In this document: positions 1 to 14,200 of the stretch, piece by piece
Numbering within the stretch: the stretch's first letter is position 1
Layout: every line of letters begins with the position of its first letter
Assembly: GCA_037074705.1 (NCBI GenBank)
Contig: CM073593.1
Location: 60,367,501 to 60,431,500 of the forward strand
Direction of reading: 5' to 3'
Source: Zhengitettix transpicula
Lineage: Eukaryota > Arthropoda > Insecta > Orthoptera > Tetrigidae
DNA: 64,000 nucleotides
Translations under genes and position numbers: made by a program
The notes under the pieces: generated by a model
Database searches by the model: none
The model's input: the letters and a program-made list of their open reading frames with translations, nothing else
What the model was told of the DNA's origin: nothing

Positions 1-64
1 CTCCCTCATAAAGACGAGCTATTACCATTGCAAGTTGAAAATCTTCAAGTTTGTTCAAACAAAC
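1..64 (-). CDS. Rbcn-3A: Rbcn-3A exon 34 (partial, cut by the window edge)
   Basis: Residues 1,951-1,971: VCLNKLEDFQLAMVIARLYE, completing the conserved DAIEVCL...ARLYE motif across the junction. Acceptor TTTGTAG, phase 0. It continues off the left edge. Confidence 0.95.
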
Positions 65-2236
65 CTACAAAAAGTAATTAAAAAATCAAGTATTTGTATG
101 AGTAAGAATAAATGCCAATGAAAAAATAATAAAACAATACAAACTTCTATAGCATCCCTTAAAGCTCCAGCTAATAAAAAGAATGCTGCAGCATGCTCAA
201 ACCTTTGTTTTCCCAACAAAGCAAATGCATTCTTCAATGCTGCTTTCCTCCAACGATCATCAGAAAAGTTATTAGAAAAAAACTGAGTCATTCTATCATC
301 TCTTCTTGTTCTGAACAAACTACAAACAAGAGATTTCTTTTTCATTGCTAGATAAAAAATAGCTGCATCAAGGGGATCTTGCTTTGATAAATATGATGCT
401 TTTGCCACCTGAAAAACAATTGTAAATGCAAGATAACGTTAATAACTTATTACTAGTTCATCAACGAAAAATTATAAACAATGTGTACAACAAATTATTT
501 TATAGATACTTGTGGAAAATTAGGGAACCAGGGACATAAGTGCATTTTCATTCACATTCTTCATCAAAATCAATGGTTAATTTATACACCATTTACATTA
601 TAAGTTGAGATTTATTATTTCTGTTAATAAAGAAAATATCTTCTGATATTAATATTTTTCTTGAAATATCATAAATACTTTTACAAATTCTGAATAATGA
701 TACATAAATAAGAAATATTGTTGCTACTACGTATAATTTTATTTAAAGCAATTTGTACCATTTTTAGTTTCTAAAATACAAAAATTGTGATAAAATAAAG
801 TAAGAGATAATAAATAACAGAAAATATTAATTTAATGCCAAAAGTACCTTTTCTATACAAGTCTTCAGTAAAGTGTGATTACGCAGCCACCACCCCATAC
901 CAAGTTCTTTAAGAACTGGCCATTTAGGACTTCCTTTGGAATAAGATGGTATTAGTCCTAACAGCTCTTCTTCACTCTCTGAGTGAAAGGCCCACACCAA
1001 GTTGTTTGTTCCCACACCCTGTCGTTGAAATTGGGCTCTTTGTGCAAAAGGCAAACATCGAAGAAGGTAGTTATAATGTTTCATTGCCAGAAGGAAACGC
1101 AGTCCACAGTCATCAAGGGAATCTGTGTTGATAAATTACAATGATATTCAAACAGAAATATGAGGACATTAAAATTATATATTCATGCTTTAGTCAATAA
1201 TTCAATGCAACGAACATTAGGAATGACTTCATAATTAATATAAATAAATCAGATAAAAATTATAGTTGCTTAATTTGAACAAGGAAATACTGTTACAAAT
1301 AATAGTACCATAAGTTACTCATTCTTGAATATGCATATGTGTTAATGCTTCACAGATGTTGAGAGAAGAAAATAAAAAATGTGATCAAATTTATGTCAGG
1401 TGATAACTGAATTCACTAACAAATTGAACTTTCATCTATTCATTTTGTCTTTAATATATTTGATTTCCACAGATTTTAATAACAGAGAATGTAATAAATA
1501 GCTCAAATATGACAAGTCAATATATTAATGGTATTTTTAATTAGTTTGAATAATGATATACTATACATGGACTTTAATTACCAAATGTCAATTTAATTTA
1601 CACAGACTAAGCTATATGTTGGAGTGCTAAGCAAATATTATAAAATAACAAATGTAGCAGTCTTGTATTAGAACTCAATATGAAAATGTAACACAATGAC
1701 GCTAAACACTAATCCTCTCAATTATAAAGCTCTGGCAATTGTTGATTTGGGTGTAATGTAAAAATAAAAAGTAAGAATAAACAAAATATATATTTCTCCA
1801 TTCAACAAAACAATCTGTAGCAGTTTAGATAATTAAGATTAATCAAAAGAAAAATTAAATTGTTTCACATAAAGTCATCTCACCTGTAGGTACATTGTCT
1901 CCCTCTGGAACACCAGAAAGGTTTTCCTTTGCAATTGCAGTTTTAGCAGCATCAATTGCAAATCGTTCTGCAAAATCTGTATTGCATGTAGATACTGTAT
2001 CTGCAAGTGCAAGGAGATGCATCTGGTCTAAGCTTGACAAACCTGGCAGATGTGTATGAGTAAGCAAGCGTGAAAGAACTCGACCCTGTAAATATCAAAC
2101 CCAGAAAAAGAATATACTAAATATAAGTAACAGAAGCACAGAAATAATATGTATTAATAATTCAGGGTTTAAAGAAGTAATAGTAATTATCAAGTACACA
2201 CAATCCAATATTTTTTTAATATTATTTTATAAATAA

Positions 2237-2289
<53 letters not shown>

Positions 2290-5200
2290 AATAGTGAGAA
2301 TGTGACATTGTCAAAAATATTGATATGGAAAGGACAGAGAGATAGGTTGTGGCTTACCTGAAAGTGAAGTACGGTGTCGCCATGAGGAACTGAAGGTTGT
2401 TCTTCAAATTTTCGGAGGCTCTCAGCCTCCTTCTTCAGGAAGGAGTGTTACACCATTCCGTGCACCGGCCGGCTGCGGACTGCAGTCCGCAGCCGGCCGG
2501 TGCACGGAATGGTGTAACACTCCTTCCTGAAGAAGGAGGCTGAGAGCCTCCGAAAATTTGAAGAACAACCTTCAGTTCCTCATGGCGACACCGTACTTCA
2601 CTTTCAGGTAAGCCACAACCTATCTCTCTGTCCTTTCCATATCAATATATATATATATATATATATATATTTGAGATATATTAGAATAATTTAAAAAGCT
2701 GATATCCCTTTCTTCAGCAATTTGTAGACTATTTACATCAGTACTGTACAGTACACCCTCAAATTTTTTAGTAATATTAAATTTATCTTTCTGTAACTAT
2801 TTGTTACCTGTCTTGGGCCAAAGTGAGACAACCCTTGCCTGTCTTGATTTACTGACATTCGTCGATCATGCCTCTTTGGAGAATCTGGTTCATCCTCTAA
2901 TAAATCATCCAATGTTTCATCTTCAATAGCAAGACTTCCATCAAATAAATTATTGTAGTCCTAAACATAAATGTATGTCAAATATGAAGTAGGAACTATC
3001 TATACATATTTCATTAAAACAACACTGTGAAAAAAACACACACTACCAAAGGTTTGCATAGATGCTAATGTAAGTAATAGGCTATTAGGAATAAAATGAG
3101 TAGAATATAGTATTTCAGTATTTGTTAGTAATATTTACATTTTATGGTAAAAGTAGCTGGGTGCCCTGGTTGTCATAATTAAACTCAGTGACATCCATAA
3201 CCCTGGATTGACTCCGATATTGTTTGTTTTCGCATAGGTTTTGTGTTACACCCCTCCACCCTAAGGATGTTCCCCTCCCATGCCAAAAGGGGTTAGTATT
3301 ATACACAAACAACATAGGGAGAGACACTATAAATGTCACTGACCATGAAAAATATCATTCAATGCACATATCAACCATTTTAGCGTGTTTAAAAATTGAA
3401 GTTATATCTTACTCCCACAGGGTTTGTTTCTGCTATGAAAGGAAGATGTGTACAAAATTTGGTGGACATTGCTCTGCATTCAGATGTGTATGTGTAACAT
3501 ATAGAACACATACATTCAATTTTATTCATAAAAGAAGATAATAATAATAATATGTGGCTATATTACAATTATGAATTAAATAGATTCAGTGCACCTCATG
3601 GTCTTCACTTATTTGAGCTGCAGTACTAGTAGTTTCCCTGTCAGCAGCAAGAAGTGTCCATAATGGCAATGGAGGAACAGAACTTATTTCAGCATAGTCT
3701 AGAGTTAGCTCCTCTGGAATAGCAGTTGTAGACCCTCGCTGTTCTAATGGGCTAGTGGTACCTAATAACAAACCAATGACAAATATTAAATATTTTCACA
3801 CATATGAATAAATATGTTGCAATGGAAGAAATGTTAAAACATAACAGCACTTGAAATAAAAATGAGTACTTATTCAAGAAGAAAGGTGATGTAACAGAAA
3901 AATTTGTTATGAACTGTATAGAATAAAATAATCATTTCATAAATATAACTAATATATTTAATCAATATACTGACATAAATGTTACACTTAAAAGTAGGAG
4001 TGATATAGAACTAATAAACTGAAGCACACAAGTATAAGAAAAATTTTAACACAGTTGTTAACATCTAAATGGGAAAAAACTTAAAGGATAATTTAAAGAA
4101 GTTATATTCCTTGATAATAAAGTATAAATAAATTTTATAATCAATACGTTGATAGATGTAAACAAAAAAAATTGACTACTATATCTCAACTATATTACAA
4201 ATTAATTGTAATATACTCCACCGTTCAAATACATTTACATTTGACCAAAAATTTATATGAAGAAAAAGATTCCAAGTGCTGTTACAGAAAATTGTAGTCA
4301 CTGATTCAAGTGATGAGGATAAAATTTATATCTACTGGCTAATACGTCATAAGAAAAATATTTGATTTTGCATTTAAGTTTTTATTATTATTATTATTTA
4401 ATGAGGCTTGAAATTTAATTTCTATTTCATATATTTAAATCAATGAGAAGTGTGATAATTGATTTGAAATTTATCACAATTTTACATCTTTGAATCAATG
4501 ATAAGTAATTGATTTGATAACATTGGAAAATGAGTGCAAATTTGGTGTGGTTAATAGTGAAGGAACAGTTCAAACAGGCCTTCAAGGGAATACAAACTGT
4601 TCATGCATTGGAATATACAACAAACAGGCAATTGACATGCAATTATCATAAAGTAAAGACAATTAACATTCAGGATTTAAATTATTTCAACATTTCATTA
4701 CTGACACATTTAACACCACTAATGCCTTTGTATTGAAGGTTGTAATTTTATCTCATCTATACTGGTTAGTTTTTCAAGAAATTTTTTCAAATAAAAGTGC
4801 ATTTGAATTGAAAATTTATGAATAAAACTGAATTTTTTAAAATTAAATAGTAAAAAATTAAGTGAAATACATTAATGTAACATAGAATAAACAAGTATTT
4901 GAAACAAAGATAAATATAGAATAGAAATAGTTTGAATAGCTTATACATATATACAAACACAAATGTTTTTTAAAAAGGTAAAATTAACTAAGAATTTTAA
5001 ACATAATATGCCTTGTCTAAATGGAGGTTAAATGCTTAGAACATATTTTCACATTATTATAAACACTTCCAAAATTCCAAAAGAAAAAAGGGTGCATATA
5101 TTGTTTAAATCCTGAAAAACAAATTATTAGCTCCCTTATTTGAGAATACTTCAATGTTCTCAACTCCAGTGACATCATTTAGAAAACTATTAGTAATTCA

Positions 5201-8200
5201 CCAACATGGGAAAAGTCTTTTACCTAGCTTCTTAAAAATATTTCCTAATATAATATTAAGCTTTAATTTTCACATTTCAATTTAATTGCTCCTTACTTCT
5301 CCCCTTTTCCTTTTCTTTATTAATTTATATGGCCAAATTTTTTCACTAAAATTCTCACCTTTAAAATGGTACAAACTCTTTATTTAGGAATTTTTAATTA
5401 TAAATTTTGCATTATTAAACAATTTATGTCTCAGTATTTGTATTTTGATATTTAATACCCAAAAATTATATTAACAGTTTAAATTCTTAAAAGTTAATGT
5501 TGAAGGAGAATTTACTGTCTTAACTTACCTAATATTGTACACACAGAAAATGAATCAAATAAAATTGGAAAGAAACTAAGAAAAATATTTGTTTTACATT
5601 ATTTTCAGGAGAACTAAAGTTTTATGTGTAACAAAACAGTACTTCGAGTAATAATTAATTTTCCCTCAAATAAGGCAAAAGTGACGAATACAACAATACA
5701 CAAATGTATGAGAGCAGCCATAAATTTTTATGCCTTACTGATCGTCAATTAAACAATAGTAATGCAAAGAGTTAGGAACTCTATGCAGAAGACACAGCAG
5801 CAGGCTGAATAGTTAGATTTAAGCTGAATGTATTTCAATAGACTGTAGAAATGGCTGTACTCTCATACCTGCACTTATGTAGCTGACAGACAACGTACGC
5901 GAACGAGACCAACCCCTCTGGCGAACAAGATTCTCCTCATCAGTACTGGATTGAAGCATTCCACCTTGTCGTACAGTACAAGTTCCCGATATACATCTAA
6001 AGCAAAAATCCAGTTAATTATAAATATGTATATAACACACAATATCAGTGAATTAATTGAAATATCATTAGAAAGAAGAAATATAATTATACTTAACTCT
6101 TGGAAAACATTCATGAATGCATCTTTTAATTTGCATGTTAAAGCAATGAAATTTAAAATTTATATCTCAGTATCTATTTCAAATGGTGTATTATTTTCAC
6201 AATAGATATTTGGTAACAAAAATATTTACAGCTATATATAAATTCATTCACAAAATGAATAGTAAAAGATAATAAACTATTAAATCACTATTTTTAATCT
6301 TATTGCAATGCAAAAATCATTTTATTCTAATCTTAGGTCTTAATCTGCTCTAGTTAACAAAATATAGTGCAGAACTGTTATATCATTCTATTACTTTTCC
6401 AAGATCTTTAGAGTTGCTCATTATAATGCAAATAAGGTCAAGTGCCTCATCATTTGAATTAACATAATTATTAAAAAATTTGGTGATACAGGGTTAAATA
6501 AAAATTAACAATCAGTTTTAAGATCACAATCACAATTAAAGCCATGTGAGATATATTTTTTGTGTTCTCATTAACCAAAAGTGTCTGTTCATTATATCAA
6601 ATTTATTAAAACAATGTTTATTTTAAAGCAATGATTTAAAATGTTATCAGTAATTGATTTTAAGCATTACAATTTTAATATTTGAGCTACCTTTATCATA
6701 AAAAATTGAATATTTTGTTTTAAAATAAATATACACACAAGCACAGTTCCTCTGTATTAATCATATGTAGCATTTTCAAAAATAAACTCAATTACCTCAC
6801 TAGGTGAGCAAGTATAGCTTTCACCCATCGAATTTTTCCAGAATTAAGAAGTTCCATAAGTTGTTTGGGATGATACTGTGGTAGTACTGGACATGCAATA
6901 CGGCTAGCTTCAAACAGTCCATAATCTGGCATGTAATCAGAACCACTAATTTGTTCTGACTGAACAATTGCCCCTTTGAAACATAAAGCATGATTAATAT
7001 TATTGATATAAAGTAACAAAAATGAATAGTATATTATACAATTTTTTCACTAAATACAACTTCACATTGGTTAATTAAGAGCAATTAATCAAGAGCAAAG
7101 ACAGCACATTTTTGGAATAACAGTTGTATTTTTCCTATATTTAAATACATTAAAACAATAAATTAAAATATAAGGAAGTTTGTTACATAAACCATACACA
7201 AAGTTCAAAACTAAGAAGATGCACGAAAGACAGATCTAAAATAAACAGAATTAACATTATTCACATACCATAAATAAATATTCTTCTACCATGAACAAAG
7301 ATACAATCAAAATTACTACATCTCTCCAGTTTAAAAATTTAGTTCAATGTCAAACAATAGAAACTACAGAAAAATAAAAACAGCCACAAATGCAATTAAA
7401 TTACCTCGTATCTTTTTGCTGTCTAGCATGGTTAAATTAATAGAGCTCACACGTGATAAATGAGGCATAGAGCTTACATTTGCCAATCTCCTTTGTGATG
7501 TTTCCTGAAACAAAACATAAAGTAAGAGATTTTTTAAGTCTGACCACTGAAATAAAATTTCACAGTAAACTACCTGAGCTAGATTGCGTAGATCTTCATC
7601 TCTTAAATTTCTGGAATCCTGTAACTCATCAGATTCCTGGTGACATAAGGCCGAATTCTTGTCACGTGAAACAGAATCTAAGGCCAAATAAATTGTTTGT
7701 GAATCTTGACACACAAATTACCAGCAAAGAAAAATAATTAGAAGTTATATATCATTAGAAAACTTACAGTTTGGTTTCCATTGAGAATAAACATGCATTT
7801 CACTGTCCATTCCAACAACTAAAATACCATCACGAACCCATGATATTTGCATAGGAAGTGGAGGGAGTCCATCAGCAGTGACTAGATCAATTTTTCGTAA
7901 CTTCATCCATCTACAAAATAAAAAGTGAAAATGAGGTTTGTTCAAATGTAAACTTTTTCAAATAAGACTTTGTTTTTACTTTTGATATTGTTGTTCCACC
8001 ATTGAGCAAGAAGTTGTAAAGTTGTTAAATTTTAAAAATTCCTGGTTCTCTACTAATGCAAACAGTGTTAGAAAAGAAAAAAAATTAATAATCACAAAAA
8101 GAATTAACTTACCTATAGATGATGGATGAGGCATTTGAAAAATTATATGAAACTAAATTCACCAACATATTTTTATTCAAACATTACATATTGCTGCAAC

Positions 8201-11200
8201 TGTAACTACTACAGTATCAAAAATCTATGCATATCAATTACTAATCTGAAATTTACCTTATTTCATCAACAAATTGTGGAACAGCTAAAGATGATGCTTT
8301 TCTTAGAATGGGTCGGTTTGTGGACTGTGATTCTTTCATAGCTTTCATATTTGCCTGAGCAAGATCACTAGACACAGGCGTGAATAATAAAACCTGTTAA
8401 AAATAAAACTTGTTAAATACTTTCTAGAAGCAACTACATTAATTTGTTTTAAGTATATAACCATATTACCTTACTGCCTACACCAACTGTTAATATGTGA
8501 GATCCATCTTCTTTTGAAACCCAATCTAATTGCACAAGATGCTTTTGAGTCAAAGGACAAGTATTTCCACATTCTATTATTGACTTTCTCAATGACTGTA
8601 AAGTGCTAAAACTTGGCACAGCAAGTAACCCTGAAATATAAATGTACATAAAAATATAGTTCTGAAATTAAAGTTTCAGAAACACTCATTGTGCACTAAA
8701 GTTGATACTATGATTGTTCTTCAGTTTTATTCCAAGTAGTTTAGCAACTAATTTGATGTTAAGAAAATCTGCTCTTTCACTTAATGCTGACAGGTTCTTA
8801 ATACAAAAGAAATTGAATGAAAGTTACAGTTAATTCCACAAAATATTACACGCTTTATTTAAGTCACCTTTGCATCAACAATTTAGTACTCTAGAATTAA
8901 TAGTTATACTATATACTATTAAGAAGTTTAATACTTTAAGAGAATTTTATGATATTAAATAGTACTTTACTTTCGACCGGCATGCAGTTCAGACCTTCTC
9001 TCCTGACAAAGGGGACTCAGGACCTCGAAATTTTGTAGTATTCGCTCACCACTCCCATTCTGCACCAACTATTGATTTCAGATAAGTCGACATCGCTGAC
9101 TCCCTTTCCTATGTAAATGTATTAATATATAACACATTTAGATAGGAAAGAGAGACATTGAAGTAAACTTACCTGAAATTAATAGTTAGTCCAGTTGGCA
9201 TAGGTGGAAGTTAACATTTTCATGGGGCTGAGACCCCTTCGTCAGGAAGGAAGCTCTGAACTGTGTGCTGGCCGGGCAATGTTTCAATAAACATATTCTT
9301 CTATTAATATATTAATTACTAAATATAGAAAATGAAAGCAAAAAAGAGTCATTTTTACTCACCTCCACCACTTCTCTGTAAATTGGGATGGTGATCATGT
9401 GAATTCTGCTCTCCATTCTTCAATGGTGATCTGACATCCTCAGATGAAAGTGTTTGAAGAATTTGATTTAGACGCTGTTTCTTTTGTAAGAATTTGCTGT
9501 CATACAAGTAACTTAAATCAAGGTGGGGATCCACTTGAATTCTAGGTAAATGAATATTCTTCAGGTGGATTGTATCTTCCAGCACCCACTCTGAGCCTTG
9601 AAAATATTTATCAAGACAGTTATTTTATAAAAATAAGACACACACACTTACACACTTCAAACTAAAATGGTAAAAAATTAATAAAAGCAATATTAATTCA
9701 GAAATTATTAAATAATAATTACCTCCAGTACTTTCACATTCATAAATTGCTACACACAAATTGACATATCTGGATTCAGGATCATTTTTGGATGGTCTAG
9801 TGAAAGACTTCCCATATTTATAAGCACATGCAATTCTTCCACTGTAGGCCGCACTAATATTTAGTGGTTGTCCTATTTAAATGTAATTTAATTGTATATT
9901 AGTTCAATGCATAAATTTCAATATTTATACAAGTACAAAAACATTTTTAAACACAAAAATTGGGACAAGGATTGGTGGTAGGGGGATATTTAAATTTGAA
10001 GTTACTCATGATGTTAAAAGTATACAAATACTTTACCAGTGATATCAATTGCAGATTCTTGATCCTTACGAATCATTTCCCATTCACACCATTCATAATT
10101 CTTTTTCTTATCTGATGCTTTGGTAACTTTACATTTCCAAAATCTATGGAAAGAATTGTAAAGTAAATCTAAGATCAAGGGAAATCTTAAGTACCAAAGA
10201 ACAGTTATCTGTACACAGAACAGTTACCTGATGGTGCTGTCTGAACATGCAGTGACTATAATGTATGGCGCAAAACAAGCTGGGTAGATAGATGCTGAAC
10301 TAAGATGGCCTGCAGCAGGTGCAGCATGAATTACTTCTACTCCATCAGGAAGGGGCAAATCTTGAGTACAAACCTGAAATAAAGTCATATATGTTAAGAA
10401 AATAAGAATAATGTGATATATTGGTATGTATCTTAGGATAAAAGTTTATAATAAATAAATAGAAAAAAATATATACGTATAGAAAATAGAGATAGTGAGT
10501 TTGTCAACATGTCCTTAATGATCTGAGAACAAACATTGGAGGGGGTAAACCCTAAGGGTGGGGGTAGTAGGGGGTGCCATTCACGGAGATTATTAGTCAC
10601 TTTCTATTAAGTTAGTCTTCAAACTCTAAGAAAATGGAGCACCCCTATGAAAGGGAGTTTAGGAGGGTGACAAAAATAATGCTTTTAATATCTTCGAGAT
10701 GAGCAGAGATGCTCCCAATGCTGGTTCAGTCACAAGTTCAGCCCTAATAAGTATGCAGTATGGAGAGAAAGGGCTGATTTAAAATATTCTAAATGACCAA
10801 GAGATTAGAGTTGAATTAATTCCTTTCCCAGGCATGCAGTTAGTCTTTCATATAAAAATACTTCCTCCAAAACAGTTTTAATGTATGAAAATCAACAAAC
10901 TGGATTTCATGAATAAGAAAACATCCCATGAACCCATTCTATACATGCTACTAAATGACCATCGATTAAAATAAATCCCTGATAGAAATACATTATTTAT
11001 ACCACTAACAATGTTAATTATAATGAAAAACATACGTATGTTTTGAAAAAATTAATAAGAAAAATAACCAAATACAGATTAAAGACTCTTCTGAATTTGT
11101 CAACTATGTTGAGTGGTTGTGTTGCTCTAGGATCTTGTGTTTTTAGTTTTCTTAGTACCTGAAGAAAGGAACAAGGTTTCCAGAAATGTTGTGTGGTATT

Positions 11201-14200
11201 TACATCATCATTTCTTTAGTCTGTATTTGGTTATTTTTCTAATTATTAATGTTAATTATATACTTCAATAATCAACAGAGTGACAAATTTCTTAACATGC
11301 CATAACACTTAAAATTTAATTAATAAAAATAAATAACATACTTTGGTAGTGGCAATTACTACATGTGAGGTTTGTATTGGTGGAATCTCATCATCTCTCA
11401 TCATGTTCTCTGCTGCTCCAAAACTGGATGACCTCCCAGATGGATCAACTTCATCTTCATCTTGTACAAGTCTACTGTCAGGAACATACATCATGCTGCC
11501 ACTTAAACCTATAAATAAATATAATTTAATATAGGAAATGACTAGGAAATAATTTCAAACGTCTATCAGAATTGTATTACAAAAACACTGTAACAGAAGT
11601 AGTTCTGTTCTGTGTTGAAATAGATACAAGAAATTGAGGAACATATATAAATAAAGTATACTCTAAAAATTTATGAAAAAAAAAAGGAGTAAAGCTTACA
11701 CAGTGTTACAAAAATAACTGACAAGCTTAGAATAATGTAAATGAGTGTCTAAGATAATGAGGCAACATTTATTATTAGATGCTCAAAGTGGAAAAAAATT
11801 ATGTGTAAAGAATAAATTCAAAATTTTAAAACGTAATTTATTTAATATTATTTTATGGAAATTTAGGTGTGAAATCAGTTTACAGAATTCATGAGTTTAT
11901 TTAAGGAGTAATTGCAAACTTCAATGACAGAAATGCTGAAAGTATTTTTTGCATTGGTTATATGGTAACAATTCATTTAATGTTTCAAAAGACTCCATCT
12001 ATTATGCTGTCTCCATATAAGGATTACCTTGGCACTTGTACTAAAAAAATTTCACTTGGCATGCATTTCAAATCAATGTATAAGAAACTTCATACCAGTG
12101 AAATATACTTTTTTTCCCCCCTTTTTAACAGTAGATTAATTAATAAACACTTTGTATTTGTCATTGACTGTTATTAGTTTGTGTACTCAATGCTATTTTC
12201 TCTTATTTACAACCAGAATTAAGGAACCAAAGTTTGCTACATTGGGATAATTTACAGTTAGGCTAGTGACACATATCATGGGTGTGGGGTAGGCATGGTG
12301 TGAGTTATAAAACACACCTGACACAAATCACAGATGTGTGTGTTTGACCCACAGTTTGCTGCAGGTAAACGCAGCCTGCATGGGAGTAAGTAAGGGTAAC
12401 ACTATTACTGTTATAATCTTAATTAAGTAATCAACTATGATCATTGTTAATTTAAACATGTTTTATTTCAAAATTTCTTCCAAGAGATATGACCTGATGA
12501 AGCTACTAATCAGTACCAAAAACATAAATGTTTTAAATAATAAATAAATAAATACAGTAGGTTATTTGTCACAGTTTAGTTTATATATTGACATTAAAAC
12601 AAAATCAAGAATAATAAATGTTAACAACCTGATCCAGAAGTGGAGAGGGACCAATTACAGGTGAGCAAATTTGTAGTGTAATTATGTATTACTACTTATT
12701 GCATGTATATATTTCTGGCAACTCCTACATCCTCATTTCTAATGCCATTTACGCCATAACATAGTTGATAATTATATATACTTTGTTATCATTAATATTA
12801 TAATGATAATTAATTAATTTTAACCTTTGTTAATATTCTTTATTTGGTACAATTATAAATAAGCAGAGTCAGCAGAGTAAATAAGCAAGATTTATACTTG
12901 CACCACACCCATGGTATGCACCATCAACCACTGTGGGCAACATGCACCACACCTGACCCACATTGGTATATGCTTGTAATTAGTATTAGCATATGATAAT
13001 TTGAAATTGAAGATTTAAAATCACCAAGTTGGGCAAATAACATGGAATAGCAGTAGCAAATCTGAGATAGTAAAAACGCCAACACAGGAACTTCTTGAAA
13101 AACTATTTTGCATTTTACTTTTCATGCAAAACTGATACTATATAAATCCTTTTTTTATCTAAAGCCATCAAGGTTCAGTTACAAGAATATTTTCACTAAC
13201 CTCTAGAATCAGGCTGTGATGCTAAAACAAGTCTCCACATGTGTACCACAGTTCCTTTGTTTGTACGTTCTAAAACCACAATATAAAAGGGTTCTTCAAA
13301 AACTGATGATTGTTGCAAATCAACCATAGCTCCAAGGTTTGTTTCCATCAACCCAAGGTCAGCATTGTGTTCACTATTTGATATAGATGTTTTATCATCA
13401 CCACGTTCCCCAGTTATGAGTTGTTCTTGAAAAACATGAAGAAACTGTGTGTTCTGCCAATCCTGTGTATCATACATAAAGATTGTTGAAAAGAAATGCA
13501 TCCATATACAAATGAAAACCAAATAATAACCATGAAACACAGACTAAATCATAGGTCTTTATTAAAATGTTCAAAAAATCAAATGATTTAAAAATAACAA
13601 CAGTAGTAAAAATTTTAATTTTTTTTAAAAAAAAATACTTGCATGAGTAGCATCAGTTATTGCATCCAATTGAATGACACAACCTGGCCGTGCTGTTGAT
13701 TGCTGTGAAACAATCTTGATTTTATCATGTAAAGAGGAATGGTGCATACCATCATCAGATGAAGTATCAGTTGATAGGCTGACCATAGAATCCTGAAGCA
13801 AACCAAAATAGAATAATGTCAAGATGGGAACAAATACTAATGAGAACTAAATCATTTATAAATACTTGTCGTTCAAGTAAAATAAATAATGGCAAAATCT
13901 GTTATCAATTCTTTGTCTACTGAAACATTAAAATTACATAATATAAAAGCTTGAGTACTACCTTAACATAACTGTGTTTCTTAATATAATTAAGATTAAA
14001 ATCAGTTGTGGCATGTGATTAAAAAAATATACAAACTTTCTGAAAATATAACACAGTTAATTGAGACGGTTGAAGAAAATAAGTGTTACAAACTTATTAT
14101 AATTTTTAATGATCTGCTCATTTTTACAAAAGGTGGCACTCTACTGTTTTCCGATACACAAGAATGATTACACGTCAGCCAAAAAAGTTTCATTTAGCTG

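Noticed and set aside
3224..3541. 105-codon plus-strand ORF in intron 29
   Set aside because: Lies antisense in an Rbcn-3A intron, shows no domain and no splice support, and its composition matches the AT-rich background.
11343..11534. Plus-strand ORF over exon 17
   Set aside because: Shadow of the Rbcn-3A exon on the opposite strand.
13639..13643. GT donor at 13,638/13,637 for exon 15
   Set aside because: Would leave phase 1, while every usable acceptor before exon 16 is phase 0; the GC donor four bases earlier fits frame and family.
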